Program-made: the position numbers and the translations under genes
Shown here: one piece after another, positions 22,181-32,751 of the stretch
Layout of the letters: every line of letters begins with the position of its first letter
Position numbering within the stretch: position 1 is the first letter of the stretch
Source of the DNA: Plantago major
Taxonomy: Eukaryota > Streptophyta > Magnoliopsida > Lamiales > Plantaginaceae
NCBI GenBank assembly: GCA_026545765.1
Contig: CM048841.1
Location: 6,731,145-6,795,144, forward strand
DNA length: 64,000 nucleotides
Direction: 5' to 3'
The notes under the pieces: generated by a model
The model's input: only the letters and a program-made list of their open reading frames with translations
Told to the model about the DNA's origin: nothing
The model's database searches: none

Positions 22181-24290
22181 CTAATGTCCAGACATCAGAA
22201 GGACATTTTTCGGCTTGGAGATCTCCTGTAACCGCTCCCGAGGTTCCAACTTTTGTTCCTCTGTTTCCTTGCTTTCTGGTCCGGAGTTGTTAGTACCGGA
22301 TCTGATTGCCATTTCATCAAGAAGGAACATTTGGTTGACCCGAGTTTCCTCATAAGATGCAAGTAGAGACTGATTGATGAATTGAGCATCTTCGAGGTTT
22401 GCTGGGTTGAACTTTGGCGGAACTGGCTTCCGGACAACCTGTTTGGTGATCAAGCATTCGAATGCCTGTTTGTCAGGGACTTTCTCTGAAACTGTCTCAG
22501 GATATTCCGCTAAGAAATCGGCAAGGACTTGAGCTTTCTTGGCTGACGGAGCCTGATAGAAAATGTCGTATTCGCTCAGCTCGATCGCCCACTTAGAGAG
22601 TCGTCCAGACTGATCGGGCTTCCCCAGGTGCTGTTTCAAAGGTTCCGCAGTTAGTACCACAACTTTATGAGACTTAAAGTATGGTTTTAACCGCCTGGCA
22701 GTGTAAACCAAAGCATATGCAAGTTTCTCAATCTTCACGTATCTTGTCTCCGCCCCAGCAATAGCTTTGCTAAGATAGTAGATTGGAAGGTGATCGTTAG
22801 CCTGAATCCGTACTAACAGGGAACTCATTGCCTCTTTCGTGATAGCTAGGTAGAGGTAGAGTGGTTCTCCCTCGACGGGTTTGGAGAGCAGTGGAGGGGA
22901 ATGGAGGTACTTTTTCAATTTCTCGAAAGCCTCAGAACATTCCGTGGTCCACTCGAAGCTCTCTCCTTTTCGGAGGATTCTGAAGAACGGGAGGTTTTTC
23001 TCCGCAGATCGTGAAATGAAACGACTTAATGACATCAGACGTCCTATGAGTTGTTGTACCTCATTGAGGGTTTTTGGTTGCGGCAAATCTAGGATTGCCT
23101 TGATCTTCTCAGGGTTCACGCTTATCCCTCTCTCAGTAACCATGTATCCAAGGAACTTCCCTCCTTTTACTCCGAACATGCATTTTTCCGGATTCAATTT
23201 CATTCTGTACTTCCTAAGGATAGCGAAGCACTTGTTCAAATGTTGCACATGTTGCTCTTCAGTTTTGCTCTTGACGAGCATGTCGTCCACGTACACTTCC
23301 ATGGTTTTCCCAATCTCTTCCTTGAACATTTGATTCACAAGACGCTGGTAGGTGGCTCCCGCGTTTTTCAATCCGAAGGGCATTACCTTGAAGCAGTATA
23401 CCCCCCCCCCCCCCCGGCAGCAAAGAAAGTTGTTTTCTTGATGTCTTCTTTGGCCATCCGAATTTGGTAAAAACCTTGGTTGAGTCCATGAAACTCAACA
23501 ATGCACATCCGGACGTGGAGTCAGCCAACTGATCTATTCTCGGCAAAGGGTACGGATCCTTTGGGCAGAACTTGTTCAATCTAGTGAAGTCATTGCACAT
23601 CCACCACTTGCCTGGTGATTTCTCTACCAGGACCACGTTGCACACCCAGTCAGAGTAACGGACTTCTTCAATGTGCCCTGCTTTTAGGAGTCGTTCCACT
23701 TCATCGGATATGATGGCATCCTTGACCGGACCGAAATCTTTCCTTTTTTGTCGGATATACTTGATCGAGGGATCCATGTTCAGACGGTGAACAGTGATCC
23801 TCAGATCAATTCCCTTCAAGTCATCGGTACTCCAGGCAAACACATCGATGTTTTCACGGAGGCAAGCGATGAGCTTCATTTCTACCGCTGTGGTCATCTC
23901 GGTCCCAATTCTTGTTTTCTTATCCGGGTTTCCAACAACAATCTCAATTTCCTTGAGAGTCTCGTGAGGCTCGATTCGCAATGTTCTAGGAAACTTCTCC
24001 TTTTGGCTCCCCACTCCGATCTGCGAGTTCTCCTTTTTGGCCGGAAGAACAGCTGGCGGACCAGAGGTCAAGGTGGTCGTCAGCACGGGGGCGGACGCTC
24101 TTCTTATGGACATTATGTAACATTCCCAGGCTTCGCGGACGTTTCCCACCTCTTCTCCGACTCCAAAGGGAGTTGGAAACTTCATTCTGTTATGGAGGGT
24201 GGAGAGGATAGCTCGGAATTGATTAAGCCCCGGACGCCCAAAGATGGCGTTGTAGTCGAAAGTACGGTCCACCACTACAAATCGGACCAA
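22181..24290 (-). pseudogene. Gypsy reverse transcriptase and first RNase H
   Basis: The RT begins in the frame from 24290 (words WWMCNDFTRLNKFCPKDPYPLP) and shifts near 23480. It is disrupted again by a run of 15 C at 23401-23415, and resumes at 23383 with MPFGLKNAGATYQR. The active site YVDDM is at 23279-23293. RNase H follows with YYLSKAI and the PLKQHLGKPD region, to about 22560. The tail up to 22181 is a linker toward the second RNase H. Two or more shifts in the finger and palm region make it non-functional. Confidence 0.9.
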
Positions 24291-24480
24291 CTAAGTAACT
24301 CTTTCCGGAAAAGTACCAAGTGAAACGTGCAACATAACACTTCCCAGGGGTCGAACAGTTCCCCCTCCAAATCCTAGTATAGAGGTGTGGACCCTCTCAT
24401 ATTGGATTCTCCCCAGGGCCATCTGGTCCAGTGTTCTTTTGGAAATGATATTCGAGGAACTCCCGGTGTCTTACCAAAAT
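24291..24480 (-). pseudogene. Gypsy aspartic protease, frameshifted at its active site
   Basis: The catalytic word DTGSS is encoded at 24456-24470 on the minus strand, but one frame away from the upstream gag frame. An in-frame TAG follows just before 24290. The protease would process Gag-Pol. Confidence 0.8.
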
Positions 24481-26572
24481 CTTGTTCACTTGATAAGTTG
24501 CGATGGTCAAGGAAACCACTAGCGGAACATCTGGATCATCGATGTCCTCTCCTCCTGTCGTAGGAAGAGGAATCTCACTATCATCGAAAGATATAGCGTT
24601 TGTACCCCGAATCGCTGGAGCAGCGTACGCTCTATCATTGTTCCGAAGATTTTGAGCAATCCGCTCTCTTGCGTTCCTACTGTCATCTCCGGATGGTCCG
24701 CCTGCAATGGTGTTGATCACTCCGCTGTACGGAGGCTTCTCCATATCCATGCCATCGCAGTATCTATATGGATGTCCATGCGTGCGAGGTGGATAGTGAG
24801 CCGGCGGAGGTGGCAAAGATAGCGGACGGGGTGGTGGTTCTGTAGCATTATCCTCCCTTCTTCGCTCCGTTCTATCGTGCCTAAAGGGTTCATCCGTATA
24901 GATGTGCTCCTTGAGCTTGCCTTCTCGTACCAGGTGTTCAACCTCTGTTTTTAGTTGGATACAGTCATCAGTCTCGTGACCACGGCACTTGTGGAACTTG
25001 CAGTACCCCTTTGCATTCCTATTCTTCCTGTTGTTGTGAGAGGGCTTAGGCCATTGAACATCCAGCTTTTTCTCGATGATAGTCGCCAAGATGTCGGATC
25101 TTGGTCTGTTGAGATGGGTATAATCCACATATCTCCTCGGCGGACTTCTCTCCCTGTGGAAGCCTTTATCTCTGTGATCTTTCTTTGATTCAAACTTCCC
25201 CGGGCATTGCTCTTGCTTCACCGGATCCTTTCCTTTTTTGGAACCAGCTCTTACTGGAACATTCCTCCGGTACTCCTCTCCGTACATCACTTCTTCACAG
25301 ATTTCATCTAAATGCTTCTCACTCCTCACCTCCTGACTAGATAGTTTTCTACGGAGCTCTGAGTTGAAAGTATTAGCGTACAGGTGACGGACCCGTTCCT
25401 TAATACTGTGTGGCTCAACTCGAAGAACTTCCGCGTGAAAGCGATCTAAGAAGGTCCTTAGATCCTCTTGCTCTCGCTGTATAACTTCTGCCAGGTGCTC
25501 TACAGTACGCTTTCTCCTCTTTGACTTTCCAAATCGTGCCAAGAACTTTGAAGAAAGGTCTGCATATGACTTTATCGACTTGTTCGGAAAAGCAGTGTAC
25601 CAATCCATAGCCGTTCCGGAGAGAGTAGATGAGAACGTGAGAGCTTTTGTATTGTCGCTCATTCCCTTGGAATCCATCTTGCTGTTGTACCTTGTCAGGT
25701 GTTCAACAGGACAAGCATCCCCGTAGTAGTACTCCAAGCTCGGGATTGCTTGATCCGAGTTTCTGTTCCTTTCCTTTTCTCTCATGATTTCATCACACAA
25801 GGGATTTGGTGCACTAGTGGTTATTTGCTCATGGTCCTTTACCAGGCGTCCGAGATTCAGAATCTCGGCCTCCAAAGCCTTCTGTTGAGCATAGATTTCG
25901 TCGGCAGTCATGATCTCTCCTGTCCTCGGATGCACAGCTACATCCGCAGGGAGTTCTTCTATCCGGACCGCTGGAACAGTTTCTGCTACTTGATCTCTGT
26001 CTCTCGGAGGTGCTTGTCGCGGAGCCCCTGGGTGCCTATTATCCCCTTCTTGATACTTTCTCCTTCCGTTTGGGCTTCCTTCACCTCGAGCTTGAGAGGC
26101 AGATGCCCGCCAGTCCAGAAGGTTTCGCAAATTCTCTTGAGGTGGCTGATTCCCCAACCTCTCTTGGATCGGACGCTGCCTGTTTCTTGATAATGCAGAC
26201 TCTGCCTGAGGAGGAGTAACCACTGGCGGAGTGGCTTGTTGAGGAGGATCATTGTTGGACCCCCAGACACCCTTGAATGATTGTGAGCAACCTATCAAAC
26301 TGCGTCTCGCTTAGTCCGAGATCACTAGTGCGGACAGTGCGACCATCGGGCATAGTGAACTGTTGGACTGCTGTAGGGCCTTGAGCTTCTGCCGGAGAAG
26401 CTCGTACGACCCCTTCATCCGAGGACGGGCTGGCTGTGCGCCCCTCACTCGGATATCTCCTTCCAGTCGCAGTGGCTCTTCGTCCCCGGGTGGGCGGACG
26501 TCCTCGTGGGCGTGGTGGTGGAGTCCCCACTCCTGCAGCACCTGCCCGCGCTGTTCGTCTTGTTCTTGCCAT
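24397..26572 (-). pseudogene. Gypsy gag polyprotein
   Basis: The ATG at 26572 opens an Arg/Pro/Gly-rich N-terminus, 55 bases after the LTR. Near 26250-26300 the frame shifts into a 633-codon frame. That frame carries the retrotransposon gag (capsid) domain at about 25330-25640 (AMDWYTAFPNKSI and the QREQEDLRTFLDRF region). It also has a Tat-style zinc-binding motif (YCKFHKCRGHETDDC, near 24960-25010). It should form the particle that packages element RNA. The frameshift and the lost protease frame show decay. Confidence 0.88.
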
Positions 26573-26615
26573 CAGCTCAACTCAAACACGGAGACTTTTA
26601 GTAAGGTTCCCACAG

Positions 26616-26624
26616 ACGGCGCCA
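26616..26624 (-). other. Gypsy primer-binding site
   Basis: The minus strand reads TGGCGCCGT three bases after the LTR end, then CTGTGGGAA. The first nine bases match the 3' end expected for tRNA-Asp, although the match weakens after that. Confidence 0.6.
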
Positions 26625-26627
26625 AAA

Positions 26628-27491
26628 TGTTGAGGAGTAAAACCTCGAACACTAACTAACCAAACTATTACAAGCAACCTAATCTAAGGCCCGCCTCTGA
26701 CTTGAGGTCCGACGTAGTACTGGTCCGAGCTTGCGTACCTGAAAGGACTAAGCGGGGGGTTATAATGGGTTACCCGGATTGCCATAGGCAATCCGGTAAG
26801 AGACTTTACTCAAGAGAGAGTTGGAAGCTCTCAATGTAATAGTTATGAGGGATTATGATAACACTTGAGAATTGACTTAGGGATTCCACTTTGATATTGC
26901 TTACCTTAAGGTCTTGGACCTTGTGCTATATTTATAGTTATCATATGCTTATGAGGTGGCTCACAAGATGATGCCAAGTGTACGCTTCAGATTTGGACAC
27001 CAATGCTACCTTTGGCCCATGGCCCATTAGTGAACAGTAATCCAATACTAATCAATGGGCCTGGGAGGGTAGTTTGGACCTTTTCCCTACTTGAGTACTG
27101 TTCCGCCTGTTGGGTCCGTGTTAGTCCCTCGAACAGATCTGTCTGCTTGGTTGATCTGCCCTTGGGTAACTCTGGATGTCCGAGCCAAGAGTCTCACGGA
27201 AGTATCTCAGTGGTTCTGTTATGCGTTTGGTCTTGATGTGATGGTGGCGTCCGAGATTCTCTCGTCCGGTCCGTTTGGCATTTCTGTACTGACGTACCCA
27301 GGTTTAGAAGTCCTTTTCCCAGCTAGCTCGGACTAGCTGTGAGGGTGTAGTGACTTTAGCGTACTGGTTGATTCACTTAGGATGGACCATGTGAGGTCGG
27401 ACCAATACTGAATTGGCTATTTAAGCCGTGATGCGCTCTAGGACACGCTCTATGGCGCCCTTAACAGATTGGACACATGTCCGTATCAACA
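26628..27491 (-). repeat. Gypsy 5' LTR
   Basis: The 864-bp LTR has inverted ends TGTTGA and TCAACA. A TATA motif on the minus strand (CTATAAATATAG, 26926-26937) lies in the right place for the promoter. The gag start lies just past the primer site on the left. The partner 3' LTR is not in the window. Confidence 0.87.
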
Positions 27492-28809
27492 CATAGATAT
27501 CTGGAGAGATAATTGGATCCCAAGGGATAATCTTTTATAACCAATTACTCCTGATATCCAAAATTTAGGAGCTTTACCTGTGTCTGCTCTAATCTCTAAT
27601 GGTTCTTGGGATGTTGAGTTGTTAGATTGGACTTTTTGGGAAGTGGATGTCGCTAAGATTCTGAAAATACCTTTGGTTGGTTCTCATATTTCTGATGTGC
27701 GCGTGTGGCATTATTCTAAGCATGGATTTTATTCGGTAAAATCCGCATACTATTTGGCTCGGAATCTGTGTAAGGCTGCGACAACTATTGATACCGGAAT
27801 TCAGATTTCTGCCCAAAGAAAATTGGGATTTTTTGTGGAAATTGAAGTTGCCTAGTAAACTCAAAAATTTTGCTTGGAGACTCTTGAAAAATGCTCTACC
27901 TGTTTTGCAAATTCTGAAATCCAGGCATATTGTTGAGAATGTGTTATGTCCAGTTTGCGGATGTGGGGAAGAATCCATTCTTCACATTTTTCGTGACTGC
28001 CATTTTGCAAGAATTGTTTGGGCTGTTTTGCCACTCCCTAATTTTTTATTATTTACAGATGTTGATTGTTCTTGGAGTTGGTTTCAAGCTGTTCTGTCCA
28101 AAGCAAGCAAGGAGGAGTTTGAAATATTTGTTTGCACTTGTTGGAGTGTATGGCACAGTCACAACACCGTTGTTCATGATGGAAGGCGCAAGGAACCGGA
28201 AGATACAGCTATGTTTTCCACAAGTTATGTTCAACAATATAAGGAAGCGCAACATCCTTTCACCCACCCGAGACCACCCGAGACTGCACCCTCCTGGCAG
28301 CCACCTGAAGCTGAGATAATCAAAATTAATTTTGATGCTTCAGTGTACTCTTCACCCCCAGCAGTTGGTTTGGGTGTTGTGGCGCGCAATAAAAATGGAG
28401 AAGTCGTCAGTTGGAGTCAAAGAAGAATACTACATGTACAAGAACCAGAAATCGCGGAGGCCATGGCGGCATCACTCGCTATTGAGGTTGCACAACGTAT
28501 CCAGGATAGAGAAGTCATCATTGAAGGTGATTATGTCACAATCATCCGCGCCCTACAATCTGCCTCACCTTGTCTTTCTATGGCAGGTGTTTTTGTTGAT
28601 GATATTCGTACTAGCTTGTCGGTTTTTGATTGTATTCTTTTTAACTATACTCCTAGACTTGGTAATTCTCTAGCTCATTCACTTTCTCGTAATATTAGTT
28701 TGGATGCGGACGGAGGAACCTGTTTACCTCCTGGAATTATCATGTAATTGCTGATTGATTCTGTTTAGTTGAATGAAAGCTATCTGCTCTTTGATCAAAA
28801 AAAAAAAAA
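27492..28809 (+). mobile_element. 3' part of an L1-type LINE with RNase H, interrupted by the gypsy element
   Basis: The first frame (about 27500-27855) encodes the region just after RT, including WDVELLDWTFWEVD. It shifts by one base near 27790-27855 into the frame 27788-28747. That frame carries the zinc-binding RVT region (FAWRLLKNALPVLQILKSR and CPVCGCGEESILHIF). It ends with a plant LINE RNase H domain (KINFDASV, EAMAASLAIEVA and IIEGDY words). A short 3' tail ends in A at 28797-28809. The front half of the LINE should lie on the other side of the gypsy element, outside the window. Confidence 0.88.
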
Positions 28810-28826
28810 GGAACTCTTTTAGTTCT

Positions 28827-28937
28827 TGTTAGAATATCTCACATCACTTGTGAGAAGACTATGTAAACAACATATAAGTTGGATAACCATCTCTCCTTAA
28901 TAAAGACTTTTAAGGAGATGATGGACCTAATTTAATA
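28827..28937 (+). repeat. Solo TRIM terminal repeat
   Basis: The block begins TGTTAGAATATC and runs through CACTTGTGAGAAG, ACATATAAGTTGGATAACC and TTTTAAGGAGATGATGG. It matches both terminal repeats of the TRIM at 48309-54400. No internal region follows, so it looks like a solo repeat left by recombination. Confidence 0.75.
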
Positions 28938-30199
28938 TTTCTTAATATACTTCTAGTTGTTTAAAAATATTGCTTTGACACCCATGTACAGCATTAAAAG
29001 TGAAAACATTGCCCTTCATAATGTCGTCACTTTTCGACCGTGTCAATATTTTTCATAAGTTGATGTCAGTATTATTTGAGTTTTCTATTTTGAGGTTTAT
29101 TAAGAATTTTATTTCCATCTTAGGCCAATTTGGCCATGCGCTAATAATTGTTCACAAGATATTTGTGGAGGTCGGGTATTAAAGTCATGTAATTGAAAGG
29201 AATATTTACAAATTAGTATAACTTTCAAAAACTTCTTATTTATATATAAAAAACTTCATATAAATTAATAATACATTTCCTAGAAATTAGTGATTTTATC
29301 ATTTTTAGTAAATTTGAAATTAAATACACCATTATTGATAAAATCAATCCCTTATTTATATAAAAATAAATCAAAACACTAATTCATTAACACGTTCACA
29401 CGACAAACGTCAGTTGAAACAAACAAGCATCGGCTAATTGATATAAGCATCTTCTAATTGATACAAGCATCATCATCACAATAATCAACCTTCTAACTTC
29501 ATACATTCTCCATTATCAGTTTTTTTTATGTTCATGTTTTCTGATTGACATTGTACCTCCTCAACTTAATTCTATCATATGTTCAATTAGTGGGTTGCAT
29601 TGACTTATTTTTGTTTTTCCTCATTCAAATTTGGATGCTTTCTTAATATGATGCTTGATGCTTGTTGTAACTATTGCACAATAATGCTTGATACTTCGAT
29701 GCATCAATGGTGCATGTGTAACTAATATGATGTTTGTTTCATTTTGAATGTTTGTATTATATGATTCTTGCAATTTAATGCTAAATGATGCTTCCAGTAT
29801 TAATATTATGTTTGTTTCGTATTGGATGCTTGTATTATATGATGCTTATAATGTCAGTACTAATATAATACTTGTTTCGTATTGGATGATGCTTGTAATA
29901 TAATGCTAAATGATGATTGCAGTACTAATATGACGTTTGTTTAATTCGTATTGGATGATGCTTGTAATGTAATGTTAAATGATGCTTGCAATTAAATGCT
30001 GGTAAAAGAGTGCATCGTTTATTTTGATGGTGCTTGGTTAATCTAACAAAATCAAATCTAAACAAATTCTAATAGATGATTAGACGATTGAAGATTAATT
30101 TTAATTATTAAAAATATACTATATTTAGTGTTTAGTTAGAGGGCATCTTTGGAATTAGATATATAGACACTAAATTATAGTAAAGATATTATGTATCAC
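28938..30199. other. AT-rich intergenic DNA with a degenerate tandem repeat
   Basis: No gene is seen. Between about 29690 and 30005 a diverged repeat with words TTGTTTCGTATTGGATG, GATGCTTGTAAT and AATGCTAAATGATG recurs at 60-78 bp spacing. Confidence 0.6.
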
Positions 30200-30202
30200 T
30201 AA

Positions 30203-30325
30203 GGCTCTGTTCTTTTCAACTGAAATTTACTGAACTGAATTAAACTGAACTGAATTGTAGTATAAAATATAACTAAGCAGAACTGAACTGAACTGAATGA
30301 GTTTTCAGTTGAAAATAACAGAGCC
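30203..30325. mobile_element. Tourist-like MITE, 123 bp
   Basis: The ends GGCTCTGTTCTTTTCAACTGAAA and their inverted copy are flanked by TAA on both sides (30200-30202 and 30326-30328). This is the 3-bp duplication of PIF/Harbinger MITEs. The middle is a run of CTGAACTGAA words. A degenerate relative is at 45123-45251. Confidence 0.8.
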
Positions 30326-30455
30326 TAATTAGTAGGAAATATTTAATTATAACACCAATTTGTAATTGAAAACTCTGGCAATTTAATTGGTCAATTTTCA
30401 CAAAGTGCCGAACAATGTACCATTTAATTTACATCGAATTACATTTTATAAATTA

Positions 30456-30714
30456 CCTCCGTCCCAGGAATAGTTTTCCATTTACTTTTTTTCGGAGAAA
30501 ATAAGGTATATATTACTTTTTGATAAAATAGTACTAGTGAGTCCTTCAAATTGATTTTTGAAATTGAAAGTATGATAAAATAAAGTTAGTGGGTTTACTT
30601 TTGAATATATTTAATGTTAAAGTTAAATGAGTGGTTATCAAAAAAGGAAATAGGAAATTTTATTTGGGACATCCAAAATGGTAAAATGGGAAGCTACCCC
30701 CGAAACAGAGAAAG
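30456..30714. mobile_element. Stowaway-like MITE, 259 bp
   Basis: The left end is CTCCGTCCCAGGAATAG-like and the right end is its diverged inverted copy ending in AGAAAG. Both are flanked by TA. Confidence 0.7.
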
Positions 30715-30866
30715 TAGTTTTTATGAATTTTCTTAATTAACATAAATTTAAAATACTTTTCAAATTGTAATTAGAAGTAAATTAAGTTACGGTCAAAATC
30801 GATTTAAAATACTAGTATCATATAAAAGCCAATAATAATGACAATTAATCGCTGTGAGAATATATA

Positions 30867-31076
30867 CTTCCCCATCCAATACTCTTCAATTCCCATTGAA
30901 CTCTGCATGTGTTCTCAAACTAAATTGTATAAATAATTTGAATAATTTGGAAAACATAAGGTTTAATGGATAAAAGTGAATATGAGTGATTCAAATAGGA
31001 GGAAAAAGTTTATTGAAGTTGAGATTGAAACAAACGGAGAGAGAAAATGGAAAGTTAAAAATACTGACGGAGAGAG
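30867..31076. mobile_element. Stowaway-like MITE, degenerate, 210 bp
   Basis: The left end CTTCCCCATCCAATACT and the right end ACTGACGGAGAGAG form imperfect inverted ends with TA at each flank. Confidence 0.5.
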
Positions 31077-32640
31077 TACTATGTAATATGTATGTCCGAC
31101 TAAAATGTGTCGTTTAAGTGCATTTCACTTTTGGAAATACAAGACTAGTGATAAATTATAATTCCAGATAAAGAAGAATAATGTTAGAGCAATTTTCCTT
31201 ATATAGAATTGATATGTGTCACAAAAAAAGTCATAAGTGTCATAAATAATTGAAATTGTTGTACCTTTAAGATTTTTGTTCTGGTATTATCATCATCTTT
31301 TACAATTTTATTACTCCCTCCGTCCCTCAACAAATGTCTTGTTTTGACTTTTTACAGTCAATGTTTTCCAACTTTGACTCCGATTTAATTTTAAACCGTT
31401 AATGTAAAATGTTCAATTCAATTATATAATGAAACTTTTGTAACTAAATAAATATGTAACGTTAATCTGATATCGAGCGAAAGTGAATTGAAATGATAGG
31501 GGTGTGGTGTAGTGTAGTATAAAAAGAGAAATAAAACCAACACAAAGCGAACGTTTTCGTGCTCATACAAGAAACTGAAAGTCCCTGTTATTCCATCTCC
31601 TTACCTTTCTCTCCCGAAAATGTCAACATTTTTGCCTTCTTTCTCTATATTATATGAATATTGTATCTACTTGTTGCCTCTATCGATCAACAACCCCTTT
31701 AAAGAACAGCATCAATTGTCTCAAGCGTTTGGAATTGTCATCTTTCTTGCTTGATTTTTTGTACTACTATTTATAATCATGATGTTTATGTAGATGCCGT
31801 TGTTCCTTACACGTTCAGTGTTTTGCTGGGAATTCTTATTCTTGGAATCTATTCAACTTGACCAGTATCAAACTCCGAAATAATCAAGGCAGCATATAAA
31901 CTTGATTATACAGTTCATTGCCATGTATTTTCTAGAGGTGAGGTGGGTGCATTTTCCTTCTCTTTCGTTTGTATTTTGCTGATGAAATTTTTGGTGTGAT
32001 TGTTTTCTATTTCCGGAGCTTCGGTTTGCGAAATTTGGTGCTTATTCAGGTGGTTTTACTTAACCCTGTTCTCTATAGTGTCTTGATTTGGGGATAATGT
32101 ATTGGATTTTGATTGAGAAAATTCAATCAAGATTTGCTTTAATGATCAAATTTTGCTCTATTTGGATATATTTCAATGCCATACTGAGGCTATGTTTAGC
32201 TAGCTAATCGATGAACTTACATTAACTTATAAGCTTATTAAAAAAAAAAAACACTAACTGATTAATCAACTTAGTTTATCGTTAATTAATTTACTAAATT
32301 GATTAGCTTATCACAGATAGGTAGTTTATCATCTACTAGCTAGCTAGTGTATGAGCTAATTTTACTAACCAGAGTCTAAGATAACAAGTTCTTTCTAGTT
32401 TCTATTTCTACTCTGTTGGAGGGATATCAAACTGTATGCACTTTCATCTACAAGTCTCGGAATTTAAATCTTACAAGTTGCAAAGGCCTCCAAGAGGAAG
32501 TTATATCCTTCTTATGAAAGCTTAAGCTTAAGCTTATAGACGATGGGCAATTTAATTTTAGGAATGTTCTCAATATGATTTCTGGTGTTTTATGTCTATA
32601 TTATTCAACATGTTTTGAGTGTACTAGCTGATGATAATTT
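31077..32640 (+). promoter_or_regulatory. Upstream region and probable leader of the ZIP gene
   Basis: It contains the left half of a Stowaway element (TA then CTCCCTCCGTCCC at 31314 onward). A TATA box, TATAAAAA, is at 31518-31525. Leader-like sequence follows, then a GTGAGG donor candidate at about 31937 after the short frame ATGTATTTTCTAGAG. The remainder to 32640 looks intronic. Confidence 0.5.
31518..31525 (+). promoter_or_regulatory. TATA box of the ZIP gene
   Basis: TATAAAAA lies about 1.2 kb before the first clear coding exon. The gap is explained by a leader intron. It sits about 60 bases downstream of a Stowaway fragment. Confidence 0.5.
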
Positions 32641-32751
32641 TTGGGGCTGTGTAATTCATGGATTTCGAAAAATTCTTCCAAAAATTTCAATCCTAACTTT
32701 ATTTGTGGTGTTTACAAAGACTCATCTGTGCAGAACCTTTCACAGTCCATG

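Larger units (their letters stand above)
1..27491 (-). mobile_element. Ty3/gypsy LTR retrotransposon, Tat type, 3' end outside window, split by a copia insertion
   Basis: On the minus strand the order is 5' LTR (26628-27491), primer site, gag (24397-26572), protease, RT, RNase H, second RNase H and integrase (20553-24396). The last integrase codons resume at 4268-4341 beyond the nested copia element. Left of the pol stop lie about 4.2 kb that carry genes in the opposite sense (1-3111). The 3' LTR must lie left of position 1. A second RNase H after the RT-linked one, plus antisense genes between pol and the 3' LTR, are known traits of the plant Tat lineage. Stops and frameshifts in gag, protease, RT and integrase show that it is not autonomous. 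It inserted into a LINE whose 3' part resumes at 27492. Confidence 0.9.
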
